A DNA stretch of 64,000 nt from assembly GCA_029265795.1 (NCBI GenBank), contig JAJUGV010000004.1:1-64000 (forward strand). Direction: 5' to 3'. Below the pieces are notes generated by a model. The model did not search any database, was not told the DNA's origin, and worked only from the letters and a program-made list of their open reading frames with translations. Positions 46,978-55,391 of the stretch are shown here, piece after piece (position 1 is the first letter of the stretch; every line of letters begins with the position of its first letter). Origin of the DNA: Alcaligenaceae bacterium (GTDB lineage Bacteria > Pseudomonadota > Gammaproteobacteria > Burkholderiales > Burkholderiaceae_B). The translations under genes were made by a program, and so were the position numbers.

Positions 46978-47970
46978 TCATTGGGGCTCCATGCCTGCCG
47001 CTTTCATGGTTTCAGCCCAGCGCTGCCGCTCGGTTTCGATCAATTGCGCGAACTCTTCGGGTGAATTGCTGCGAACAGTGTAGGCGATATCCGCCATGCG
47101 TTTAATGACGTCTTCGTTCTTCAGAACAGTGCGAATCGCTTCGTTATAACGCGCCACAATTGCGGGATCCGTTCCTTTCGGCAAGAAGATGCCCGACCAG
47201 GTTTCCGCCTCGAACCCGTCGAATCCCAGTTCGTGCATCGTGGGCACATCGGGCAGCAAAGGATGGCGTTCTAGGGAAGTCACGGCAAGCACTTTGACCC
47301 TCCCTGCGTCGGCAAGCGCCTTGGAGCCGGGTACCGTATCGAAAGCCACTTGGATATCGCCGGCCAGCAGCGCCTGCACCACGGGCCCGTTGCCCTTATA
47401 GGGTACGTGCGTCATGGGGAGGCCGGTTTCCTGCTTGAAGTACTCAGTGATGAGGTGCAGTGAACCGCCTGCGCCCGAGGTGCCGTAGAACAGGGCCTCG
47501 GGGTTGGCTTTGCCGTATTCCACGAGCTCTTGTACGGAGTTGAAGGGAGTGTCGTTGTTGGCCACCAAGGTGTAGGGGCCGGCCACCATCTGAATCACCG
47601 GAATGAGGTCGGTACGTACGTCATAGCCGGGTTGCTTGATGGTGTTCGGATGCACCGCCACAACACCCGTGTTTAAAAGAATCGTGTGTCCGTCCGGCGC
47701 AGATCGAGCAACGTAGGCGGCGCCCAGTGCGCCCGCGACGCCGGGCTTGTTTTCCACGACGACAGGCTGCCCCAGCTCTTCGGCAAGGTGAGGTCCGATA
47801 ATGCGGCCTACCGGATCGGTTGAGCCGCCCGGTGCAAACGGAATGATCAACGAGATCGGGCGCGTAAACATCTTGGCATCCTCGGGCTTGGATGCCTGCG
47901 CCGTGGCGGCAGATAGGGACAGCGCGCCGGCACCCAGCAACAGCATCAGACGGGAAAACTTCATGGTCAT
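46978..47970 (-). CDS. Bug/TctC-family periplasmic solute receptor
   Basis: A 330-residue tripartite tricarboxylate transporter receptor with an N-terminal signal peptide (cleavage near ATAQA). The family motifs ISLIIPFAPGGSTDPVGRII and GQPVVVENKPGVAGALGA are clear. Bug proteins bind carboxylates and other small molecules. No tctA or tctB genes are in the window, so it must use membrane subunits encoded elsewhere. In the same operon as the thiolase-like pair, suggesting that it captures the pathway substrate. Confidence 0.93.
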   Translation of the reverse strand: MTMKFSRLMLLLGAGALSLSAATAQASKPEDAKMFTRPISLIIPFAPGGSTDPVGRIIGPHLAEELGQPVVVENKPGVAGALGAAYVARSAPDGHTILLNTGVVAVHPNTIKQPGYDVRTDLIPVIQMVAGPYTLVANNDTPFNSVQELVEYGKANPEALFYGTSGAGGSLHLITEYFKQETGLPMTHVPYKGNGPVVQALLAGDIQVAFDTVPGSKALADAGRVKVLAVTSLERHPLLPDVPTMHELGFDGFEAETWSGIFLPKGTDPAIVARYNEAIRTVLKNEDVIKRMADIAYTVRSNSPEEFAQLIETERQRWAETMKAAGMEPQ

Positions 47971-48019
47971 CTCCTCGGTTTAATCAGCCAGTCGGCTCTT
48001 TTCTAGGGGGTAAGCAAGG

Positions 48020-48826
48020 TCAGGTATTCATGCTCTGCAAAGCATGCAGGGGTGAAATGGCGAGACCGCCGTCGACGAGCAGGTCTTGCCCGGTGACGAA
48101 CATCGATGCGTCGCTGGCCAGAAAGGCGACAGCGTCCGCAATATCAAAGGGGTTGCCGAAACGGCGCAGGGGCAGCATGGCCAGGCGCGCCGACACCTGC
48201 TGCGCGTTCTGATAATGGTTGTCGGACATGGGGGTACGCACCATGCCGGGGCTTACGCTGTTCGCCCGCACGCCGCGCGGGCCCCATTCGGCGGCCATTT
48301 GCCGGGTAAGGCCGCAGAGTGCGGCTTTGCTGGCGGCATACGCGCCCACCCGAGTGGGCATGCGTGCGCCGATGGACGCGACATTGACAATGGATCCGGA
48401 TGCCTGCTTCAGCATGGCTGGTGCCAGTGCCTTGGCACAGAGGAAAGCGGCCCTGACATTGACGCTGAATACGGCGTCCCAGTCCTCCAGCGGCAAGGCT
48501 TCCAATGGTGTGGGAGCCGTCTTGATGCCGGCGTTGTTCACTAAAACATCGCAGCGGCCGAACCGCTGCAGGACGTCGTCGGCCAGAGCTTCGACAGCGT
48601 CGGCCTGTGTGATGTCGCAGACTTTGGCGAGGGCGGTACACAGGCCGTTGGCAACCGTTACCGGTTCTATATCGACCATGACCACAGTCGCTCCCATACC
48701 GCAGAGGCGTTGAGAGATCGCCCGCCCCAGGCCGCCGGCAGCTCCGGTGACTACGGCCACGCGCCCGCTCAGGCAGTTGGCGTCAAAGGCAAGGACGGGA
48801 GAGGAATCACTGCGTTCAGACGTCAT
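48020..48826 (-). CDS. Short-chain dehydrogenase/reductase
   Basis: A 268-residue classical SDR with cofactor motif TGAAGGLG, the NNAG motif, catalytic Ser in VNVASIG, and YAASK (Tyr, Lys). The aspartate after the second strand (VMVDIEP) suggests NAD(H). Starts inside the last codons of the lysR gene (11-bp overlap) and precedes the Bug receptor gene. Confidence 0.9.
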   Translation of the reverse strand: MTSERSDSSPVLAFDANCLSGRVAVVTGAAGGLGRAISQRLCGMGATVVMVDIEPVTVANGLCTALAKVCDITQADAVEALADDVLQRFGRCDVLVNNAGIKTAPTPLEALPLEDWDAVFSVNVRAAFLCAKALAPAMLKQASGSIVNVASIGARMPTRVGAYAASKAALCGLTRQMAAEWGPRGVRANSVSPGMVRTPMSDNHYQNAQQVSARLAMLPLRRFGNPFDIADAVAFLASDASMFVTGQDLLVDGGLAISPLHALQSMNT

Positions 48827-49793
48827 CAGTCTGCTCCGGTTCAGCTAGGTTCGGGGGGTTGGCGGCTGCAGTGGACCGTTCGTGCCGCGTTTCAATACGA
48901 CTGAGGGCTTCTGCAAGGAAGTCGATAAAGACACGCACTTTCAGCGGCTGCATACGGCTGTCGCGAAACAGGGCGTACACGCCATGGTCGAAAGTGGTGT
49001 TAGTGAGTTCGTATTCCGGTAGAAGTCGTACCAGTCGGCCGGCCTGCAGATCGTCGGCGACGGCCCAGTCGGCGAGCAGGGCGATGCCTTGCCCGCTCAC
49101 GGCCGCCAGGCGCAGGACTTCACCATTATTGGAATGTACCGACCCTCGCACAGCGAGTTCTCGTTCTTCATTGCCCACCCGGTAGCGCCACGAAGTGGGT
49201 TCGCTGGCCAGTCGATAGGTCAGACAGTTGTGGCCGCGCTCGAGATCCTCTGGAACCTTGATGGGTTGGCGCGTGCTCAGGTAGTGTGGGCTAGCGACCA
49301 CAATGCGTTCACCCTCTGCCAGCTTGCGCGCGACATAGGAGGAGTCGCCAAGTGGTGCGAGCCGGAGGTCCACGTCGTAGTTCTGTTCGATGAGGTTGAC
49401 GGGCGTCTCGGACAGATGCAGATCAATGGTCATGTCCGGGTAGCGCGCAGAGAAGCTGCGTAGTAGTGGGGCGATCAGCCGTATCCCCAGTAACGTTCGC
49501 GAATGCACTCGTAAATGGCCCTCTGGCACATGCTTGATGTTGCGCACAAGGCTTTCAGTTTGTGCAACGTCGTCAAGCAAGCTTTCCATGCGGGAATAAA
49601 ACAGCAAACCCGCTTCCGTCGCCTTCAGTTCGCGACTATTACGGTCTATTAGTCGAATACCAAGCTCCTGTTCCAGCGCATTGATGCGACGGGAAACCGT
49701 GGCGGTGGAGAGGCCTAAAGCGCGTCCCGCCGCCGTGAGGCTTCCTTTTTGCACGGTCAGAACGAAGATACGGAACGTGTCGAACGCTTTCAT
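48816..49793 (-). CDS. LysR-family regulator heading the leftward operon
   Basis: A 325-residue LysR protein (N-terminal HTH KGSLTAAGRALGLSTATVSR, residues about 15-35, then effector domain). It faces the LLM monooxygenase gene across a 264-bp divergent region containing a T-N11-A site, and overlaps the SDR gene, so it is first in its own operon. Probably a regulator of both operons. Confidence 0.9.
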   Translation of the reverse strand: MKAFDTFRIFVLTVQKGSLTAAGRALGLSTATVSRRINALEQELGIRLIDRNSRELKATEAGLLFYSRMESLLDDVAQTESLVRNIKHVPEGHLRVHSRTLLGIRLIAPLLRSFSARYPDMTIDLHLSETPVNLIEQNYDVDLRLAPLGDSSYVARKLAEGERIVVASPHYLSTRQPIKVPEDLERGHNCLTYRLASEPTSWRYRVGNEERELAVRGSVHSNNGEVLRLAAVSGQGIALLADWAVADDLQAGRLVRLLPEYELTNTTFDHGVYALFRDSRMQPLKVRVFIDFLAEALSRIETRHERSTAAANPPNLAEPEQTDDV

Positions 49794-49911
49794 ATCTGCT
49801 TCTGCTGCAAAAAGAGGGAGCCGGGCTGTACGTGCATGAGTCTGTCGTTGTCTCGATTCATGTTGGTGTTTTAAGTCTGAATAATTGTTGCCTGAAGAAG
49901 CGGTTTCTAGA

Positions 49912-49926
49912 TTGCAGTTTCTGCAA
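49912..49926. promoter_or_regulatory. LysR-type T-N11-A operator candidate
   Basis: TTGCAGTTTCTGCAA is a perfect dyad with 6-bp arms; the inner bases 49913-49925 form T-N11-A, the LysR consensus. It sits in the middle of the divergent region between lysR and the LLM monooxygenase gene. Confidence 0.5.
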
Positions 49927-50057
49927 ACCTATTGTGCAGAGTATGAAGGTCTTGGGAGGTTTCTTGAAGCCTAGAATTTCGAGAAGTGCAGAATTGCCGC
50001 CCCACCCAGTGTCGGTGAGCGATCCTGAAAGACAGTAGCTACAACGTGGAGACGTAT

Positions 50058-51140
50058 ATGGAGCTCGATTTCGGCATTTTCATTCTGATGCAGCAACGCA
50101 ATCAGAACAAAACCGCGGCGCAAATCATCAGGGAGGCGGTGGAGCAGACGGAGGTGGCTGACCAGAACGGCTTTGCTGCAGCTTGGTATGCCGAGCACCA
50201 CTTTTCCAATTACGGTCTGTGTCCGTCCCCGCTGATGATGGCCGCTTATTGTGCCGGCCGTACCAAACAGATCAGAGTCGGTTCGGGGGTGGTTATCGCT
50301 CCGCTTTATACGCCGGCCCGGCTGATCGCCGAGATCGGTCTGGCCGACCAGCTTTCCGGCGGCCGTCTCAATTTGGGCATCGGTGGCGGCTACCAGCAGT
50401 TTGAGTTCGAGCGTTTCGGCGTCAGTCTGGAAAATGCAAAGGAGAAAACGCTGGAAATGCTCGACATGATCGAGCTGGCATTGACTCAGAAGAAGTTCGA
50501 GTACGACGGCGAATATTTCAATCAGCCGGTGACGGCAATCAGTACACGCCCGGCTCAGAGCCCGCTGCCTCCGGTGTGGATCGCCAGCGGTGATCCCTTG
50601 CTGATGCGCCGGGCATTGCGCTCCGACTATCACGTGTTCATTTCCGGGGGGCTGGGCGGCAGCAAACGGCTGGGCGGTTTTCGGGAATCCATCGACGCAT
50701 TAGCCACCAGCGAGGGCAAGGATCCAGCCAAGGCCAAGGTGGCAATGCTGCGTTTTGCCTATGCCAGCGATAACAAAGCCGAAGTTGAACACTATGTTGA
50801 TTGCGCCCGTTATCAGCAGCGTATCGCGGTCAGCCTGAAGCGTCGGACCGAATCGGTGGAAGACGATTACATGGTGACCGAGCAGCCTTATGACGATGAA
50901 TTGCCCTTCGAGAAACTGATGCGCAATCTGCCGGTCGGGTCGGTGGATACGGTGATTGAGCGGCTGCTGACGGATATTCGTGCTGTTCGTCCGGTGCATG
51001 TGGCGCTGCAGACCCAGGTGGGTGATTTCGATCACCAATTGATGCTCAAGCAGCTCGAACTTTGGAATCGCGAGATCATCCCGACGATTCGGCAAGAGCT
51101 GGCGCGCGACAAGGCGGCCTCTGCGGAGGTGCAAGCGTGA
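50058..51140 (+). CDS. LLM-class flavin-dependent monooxygenase
   Basis: A 360-residue luciferase-like TIM-barrel protein: AAWYAEHHFSNYGLCPSPLM, then IRVGSGVVIAPLYTPARLIA and GRLNLGIGGGYQQFEFERFG. Such enzymes use FMNH2 delivered by a separate reductase to oxygenate substrates (luciferase, Baeyer-Villiger or C-N/C-S cleaving types). ATG 50058 follows GGAGA; a GTG at 50046 overlaps it. First gene of an eight-gene operon that also encodes a flavin reductase. The GTG of the next gene overlaps its stop. Confidence 0.9.
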   Translation: MELDFGIFILMQQRNQNKTAAQIIREAVEQTEVADQNGFAAAWYAEHHFSNYGLCPSPLMMAAYCAGRTKQIRVGSGVVIAPLYTPARLIAEIGLADQLSGGRLNLGIGGGYQQFEFERFGVSLENAKEKTLEMLDMIELALTQKKFEYDGEYFNQPVTAISTRPAQSPLPPVWIASGDPLLMRRALRSDYHVFISGGLGGSKRLGGFRESIDALATSEGKDPAKAKVAMLRFAYASDNKAEVEHYVDCARYQQRIAVSLKRRTESVEDDYMVTEQPYDDELPFEKLMRNLPVGSVDTVIERLLTDIRAVRPVHVALQTQVGDFDHQLMLKQLELWNREIIPTIRQELARDKAASAEVQA

Positions 51141-52348
51141 CGAGCGGCGTTGCGAAGGAAAACCGCAGGCCGCTCGAGGGCATCCGTGTTCTGGATGTCA
51201 GTCGCGTGCTTGCCGGCCCGTTCTGCGGGCAGATGTTGGCGGACATGGGGGCGGATGTCATCAAGGTCGAATCCCCGGAAGGCGACGAGAATCGTCAGTG
51301 GGCGCCCATTACTGAAGACGGCGAAAGTTGCAACTTCATGAGTGTGAACCGCGGCAAGCGTGGTATTTCGCTGAATCTTAAAGCGCCTGAAGGTCAGGAA
51401 GTGCTTTATGCCCTGCTCGAAAACACCGATGTCCTGCTGCACAGCTTTCTGCCCAGTCGTGCCCGCATGCTTGGTATAGAGGAAGTAGCGCTGCATCAGC
51501 GCTTTCCCAATCTGGTCATCTGCAGCGTTTCTGCATTTGGCGCGCGTGGGGATCTCGCGGACCGGCCCGGCTATGACGCCTTGTTCCAGGCGTTCTCCGG
51601 CATCATGTCCTTCACGGGCGAGCGCGACGGCGGTCCGGTGAGATCGGGTGTGTCCTTCGTCGATATGACGACCGGCATTCTCGCGTACTCGGGTGTCGTG
51701 ACCGCGTTGATGGGACGCGCCTTGACGCAGCGGGGCACGATTGTGCGGGCTTCGCTGCTGGAAACAGCTGTCTCTCTGCTGGGTTATCACGGCGTGGGCT
51801 GGCTGCAGACGGGTGCTTTACCTCGTCGTGAAGGGTCCGGCCTGTGGAGTCTGGTGCCTTACCAGGTGTTCCGTTGCCAGGATGGCGAAATTCTGACTGG
51901 CGCGCTTAATGACGGCACATGGCGCAAGCTGTGCCGGGCCGTGGGGCGGAGCGACCTGGAAAATTCCCCCGAACTGGCCACGAATGCGGGTCGGCTGGCA
52001 CAACGTGACGCCGTGATTGCCGAATTCACGCAAATCTTTGCGACGGATACCGTGGCAAACTGGATGCGTCGTTTGGAAGCCCAAGGGGTCCCGGTCGCGC
52101 CGTTGCACACCATCGCCGATGCACTGACTCATCCTCAAAGCCTCGCCAACGAAATGGTGGTTGAAGTAGACGGCGGCGATGGTAAGACCCTCAAACTGCT
52201 GGGTACCGGCTTCAAAGTGGGTGATGGGCCACAACATTCACCTCGGCGACCTCCTCGGTTGGGCGAGCACGCCGAAGAAATCCTAAGAGAAATAGCCGGC
52301 TTTGACACCGACCGTATCGAGGCACTGCGCAGCAAGGGAGTCATCTGA
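51137..52348 (+). CDS. CaiB/BaiF family CoA-transferase
   Basis: A 403-residue class-III CoA-transferase. GTG 51137 follows GGAGG and overlaps the LLM stop (GTGA), so translation is coupled. The N terminus reads LEGIRVLDVSRVLAGPFCGQ and VIKVESPEGDENRQW; SLNLKAPEGQEVLYALLENT follows. It presumably attaches CoA to the pathway acid. Confidence 0.92.
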   Translation: MTSGVAKENRRPLEGIRVLDVSRVLAGPFCGQMLADMGADVIKVESPEGDENRQWAPITEDGESCNFMSVNRGKRGISLNLKAPEGQEVLYALLENTDVLLHSFLPSRARMLGIEEVALHQRFPNLVICSVSAFGARGDLADRPGYDALFQAFSGIMSFTGERDGGPVRSGVSFVDMTTGILAYSGVVTALMGRALTQRGTIVRASLLETAVSLLGYHGVGWLQTGALPRREGSGLWSLVPYQVFRCQDGEILTGALNDGTWRKLCRAVGRSDLENSPELATNAGRLAQRDAVIAEFTQIFATDTVANWMRRLEAQGVPVAPLHTIADALTHPQSLANEMVVEVDGGDGKTLKLLGTGFKVGDGPQHSPRRPPRLGEHAEEILREIAGFDTDRIEALRSKGVI

Positions 52349-52349
52349 C

Positions 52350-53132
52350 ATGGCGGGCGTGTCGATTCACATCACGCAGGGTGTCGTCACCTGCACGCTG
52401 GATAACGGGCAGCGTCGAAATGCTTTGACCGCCGGCATGTTGGCCACACTTATCGAGACGCTTAAGCAAGCTCAAACCGATAGCGCTCTGCGCGCGGTTG
52501 TCGTCCGTGGTGCAAATGGCACCTTTTGTTCAGGTCGTGATCTGAGTGAACTCGACGCACAAAGGGATCACCGCCCCTCGCCCGAAGACGCCATTGCCCC
52601 CGTTACGCAGCTCGCGCGGGCGATGCACGCCTGTCCCGTACCGACTCTTGCGGTAGTGGAAGGCAAAGCGGTCGGTCTGGGGGTCGCGCTGGCAAGCTGG
52701 TGCGACATGGTCATTGCTACTGATTCCGCGCTGTTTTCAATCCCGGAAGCACGCGCGGGCGTGCCGCCGACCTTTACTGCAGTGTCTCTGGCACAAACGC
52801 TTGGGCAGCGTCGGGCGCTGTCCCTATGTCTTACCGGACGCCCTTTGAGTGCGACGCAGGCCCAGTCCTTTGGTTTGGCGCATTTTGTGTTTCCCGATGC
52901 CGACTTCGAAGCGCAAGTGCAAAACTTAGTACAGGACCTGCTCAAAGGGGGCCCGAATGCGCAACGCCACTGCAAGGCGCTGCTTGGGCAAGTGGGAAGC
53001 GACGCTTTCGATGCCGCCATTCAGCTCGCACAGCGGGCCGCTATCGACGCGATGGGAAGTGCAGAGTCGCAGGAGGGCATTCAGGCTTTCAAGGAAAAGC
53101 GCCCGCCCGCTTGGTACAAGGGCGGACTTTGA
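52350..53132 (+). CDS. Enoyl-CoA hydratase/isomerase family protein
   Basis: A 260-residue crotonase-fold enzyme. The oxyanion-hole segments ANGTFCSGRDLSEL and VEGKAVGLGVALASWCDMVI are typical. The second catalytic Glu region reads FSIPEARAGVPP, where one Glu remains. Hydratase, isomerase or hydrolase activity cannot be told apart. Starts 1 bp after the CoA-transferase stop with upstream AAGGGAG. Confidence 0.9.
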   Translation: MAGVSIHITQGVVTCTLDNGQRRNALTAGMLATLIETLKQAQTDSALRAVVVRGANGTFCSGRDLSELDAQRDHRPSPEDAIAPVTQLARAMHACPVPTLAVVEGKAVGLGVALASWCDMVIATDSALFSIPEARAGVPPTFTAVSLAQTLGQRRALSLCLTGRPLSATQAQSFGLAHFVFPDADFEAQVQNLVQDLLKGGPNAQRHCKALLGQVGSDAFDAAIQLAQRAAIDAMGSAESQEGIQAFKEKRPPAWYKGGL

Positions 53133-53165
53133 ACAATTTGATGATCAAAACACTGGAGGTGGACC

Positions 53166-54110
53166 ATGGCTGCCGATAAAGGCCAGGACAAAGATATGAA
53201 TATGGCGGGCAAGGTAGCGGTGGTGACCGGAGCCGGCCGCGGCATTGGGCGGGAAGTTGCACTGACTCTCGCTCGCCGGGGGGTCAGCGTCGTCGTCAAC
53301 GATGTCGGTGCTTCACTGGACGGCCGCGAGGAAGGCGAAAGCCCCGCCGCCGAAGTTGTGCGCCTGATCACAGAAGAGGGTGGGCAGGCAGTCGCGAACC
53401 GGGCCAGCGTGGCGGAATGGGAATCTGCTGCGTCAATCGTTCAGCAGGCCATCGACTCCTTCGGTCGCATTGATTACGTGGTGAACAATGCGGGCATTCT
53501 GCGCGACAAAATCTTTCACCACATGGATCCCGCAGACTTCGAAGCCGTAGTGAAGGTGCATCTCTTCGGTTCGTTCTATGTGAGTCGGGCTGCCGCTCCG
53601 CATTTCCGTAAGCAGGAGAGCGGTGCGTTCGTACATATGACCTCGACGTCGGGTCTGATCGGCAGCATCGGCCAGGCCAATTACGCGTCGGCCAAGCTGG
53701 GCATTGTGGGCCTGTCGCGTTCACTGGCGTTGGAAATGTCCCGCTTCAATGTCAGGTCAAACTGCATTTCTCCAAGCGCTTTCAGTCGCATGATCGAGTC
53801 CATTCCCGGCGCTTCGCCCGAAGAACAGGCGCGCAATCTGGAGATGCGCCGCTCACGCACCCGACCTGAGCAAATTGCGCCGGTCGCCGCCTACTTACTG
53901 AGCGATGCCGCGAAACACATTAGCGGGCAGATCATCGGCGTGCGAGGCAACGAGTTGTACTTGTACAGTCAGCCTCGCCCGGTACGAATTCTTCAGAACA
54001 GCCAAGGTTGGGATCAGCAAAGCCTGACCGAGCAGGTGGGCGAAGGCTGGCGGTCTTCCTTCATCCCGCTAGAGCGCACACGCGATGTCTTTCCCTGGCA
54101 GGCCCAGTAG
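53166..54110 (+). CDS. MFE-2-type short-chain (3R)-hydroxyacyl-CoA dehydrogenase
   Basis: A 314-residue SDR with TGAGRGIGREVAL, NNAGILRDKIFHHM and YASAK. The ND-VGASLDGREEG loop and the length beyond 300 residues are typical of the dehydrogenase part of peroxisomal multifunctional enzyme 2 (HSD17B4). It is followed 17 bp later by a MaoC hydratase, the partner that is fused to it in MFE-2. Confidence 0.9.
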   Translation: MAADKGQDKDMNMAGKVAVVTGAGRGIGREVALTLARRGVSVVVNDVGASLDGREEGESPAAEVVRLITEEGGQAVANRASVAEWESAASIVQQAIDSFGRIDYVVNNAGILRDKIFHHMDPADFEAVVKVHLFGSFYVSRAAAPHFRKQESGAFVHMTSTSGLIGSIGQANYASAKLGIVGLSRSLALEMSRFNVRSNCISPSAFSRMIESIPGASPEEQARNLEMRRSRTRPEQIAPVAAYLLSDAAKHISGQIIGVRGNELYLYSQPRPVRILQNSQGWDQQSLTEQVGEGWRSSFIPLERTRDVFPWQAQ

Positions 54111-54127
54111 CTCGGCAGGAGTCCGTA

Positions 54128-55015
54128 GTGATCAAACGTGAAACGCTGATGAACTGGCCCTTTGACGAAAAGGTTCACGCTTATACCAAGCGGGATGCCA
54201 TGTTCTATGCCCTGAGCATCGGATTCGGCAGCGATCCAATGGATCCGACGCATTTGAACCATGTTCTGGAAGACAACACGCGTGTCTTTCCCACCATGGC
54301 GCTGGTACTGGCGCATCCCGGCCCCTGGACGGCGGATTCGGCTACCGGCGTCAACCGCAAGGGCGTGGTGCATGGCGAACAGCGCCTGGTGATTCATAAG
54401 CCCCTGCCGGCAGAGGGCACCGTGCGCTCACGCAATCGAGTCACCGCCGTGATCGACAAGGGCGAAGGGAAGGGCGCAGTGATCCACACCGAGCGCAATC
54501 TCCACGATGTGAAAACAGGTGAGTTGCTGGCAACCATCCAAGGAACTACTTTCTGCCGACGCGATGGGGGGTTTGATAAGGAGGGGGGCGGGGTCGAAGC
54601 ACCCGTCCGTCCGGAACCCCCGGCCCGGCCGGAGCGGCCCTGCGATGTATCTGTAAACATGCCCACGTCGGCGGGGGCCGCACTGCTGTATCGGCTCAAT
54701 GGGGATTACAACCCGATTCACTCGCATCCCGAGGCCGCCAAAGCTTCCGGGTTTGAACGTCCCATCACCCATGGTCTGCTGACGCTGGCGCTGGCTGCGC
54801 GGGCATTGGAAGCCGAGTGTGCACCCAGTTCGCTCATTGAGATCAATGCGCGCTTTTCGTCGACCATGGTGCCCGGGGAGACGCTCCATGTCGAGATCTG
54901 GCATGGGCGCGAAGGTGAGGTTTGGTTCCGGGGCCTTTGCAAGGAACGAGGCGTCGAGGTGCTGTCGAAAGGCTACGCACGGCTCGCTCACATTGAACAG
55001 GAAGCGGCATCATGA
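54128..55015 (+). CDS. MaoC-like (R)-enoyl-CoA hydratase 2
   Basis: A 295-residue double-hotdog hydratase. The hydratase-2 motif is YRLNGDYNPIHSHPEAA near residues 188-204, carrying the catalytic Asp and His. An N-terminal hotdog with RRVFPTMALVLAHPG-type sequence precedes it. GTG 54128 follows AGGAG. It hydrates 2-enoyl-CoA to the (3R)-hydroxyacyl-CoA used by the SDR gene upstream. Overlaps the VOC gene by ATGA. Confidence 0.92.
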   Translation: MIKRETLMNWPFDEKVHAYTKRDAMFYALSIGFGSDPMDPTHLNHVLEDNTRVFPTMALVLAHPGPWTADSATGVNRKGVVHGEQRLVIHKPLPAEGTVRSRNRVTAVIDKGEGKGAVIHTERNLHDVKTGELLATIQGTTFCRRDGGFDKEGGGVEAPVRPEPPARPERPCDVSVNMPTSAGAALLYRLNGDYNPIHSHPEAAKASGFERPITHGLLTLALAARALEAECAPSSLIEINARFSSTMVPGETLHVEIWHGREGEVWFRGLCKERGVEVLSKGYARLAHIEQEAAS

Positions 55016-55380
55016 AAGTCATTCGATTGCAAACTGCATTTCTGGTTTCCGCTGACATGGATGCCCAGAGCCGGTTCTACGAGCAGGCGTTGGGGCTCAA
55101 ACTCAAGTTCCGTGATGGTGATCGCTGGGCACAATACGATGCCAACGGCACCAGCATTGCTTTGGCCAGCCGCGAGGAGGCGCACCCCGCTACGCAAGGT
55201 GCGGTGCTGGTGTTCGAGGTCGAAAATTTCGACGGTGTGGCTGAGCACATCGAGCGACATGGCGGCCTGTGCCTAGGAGTACGCGACATGGGATCGCACG
55301 GTGCCGTGCTGTCGGCTAAGGACCCGAACGGCAATATCGTTCAGTTCTTTTGCCGGGCGGGGACGGAGCCAACGCGCTGA
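55012..55380 (+). CDS. VOC (glyoxalase/dioxygenase-fold) protein
   Basis: A 122-residue single-unit vicinal-oxygen-chelate protein (LQTAFLVSADMDAQSRFYEQ, ending DPNGNIVQFFCR). The Glu of VLVFEVENFD and the C-terminal strand could supply metal ligands. It could be a lyase, isomerase or binding protein. Overlaps the MaoC stop (ATGA) and is 11 bp before the flavin reductase gene. Confidence 0.85.
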   Translation: MKVIRLQTAFLVSADMDAQSRFYEQALGLKLKFRDGDRWAQYDANGTSIALASREEAHPATQGAVLVFEVENFDGVAEHIERHGGLCLGVRDMGSHGAVLSAKDPNGNIVQFFCRAGTEPTR

Positions 55381-55391
55381 AGGAGCACACT

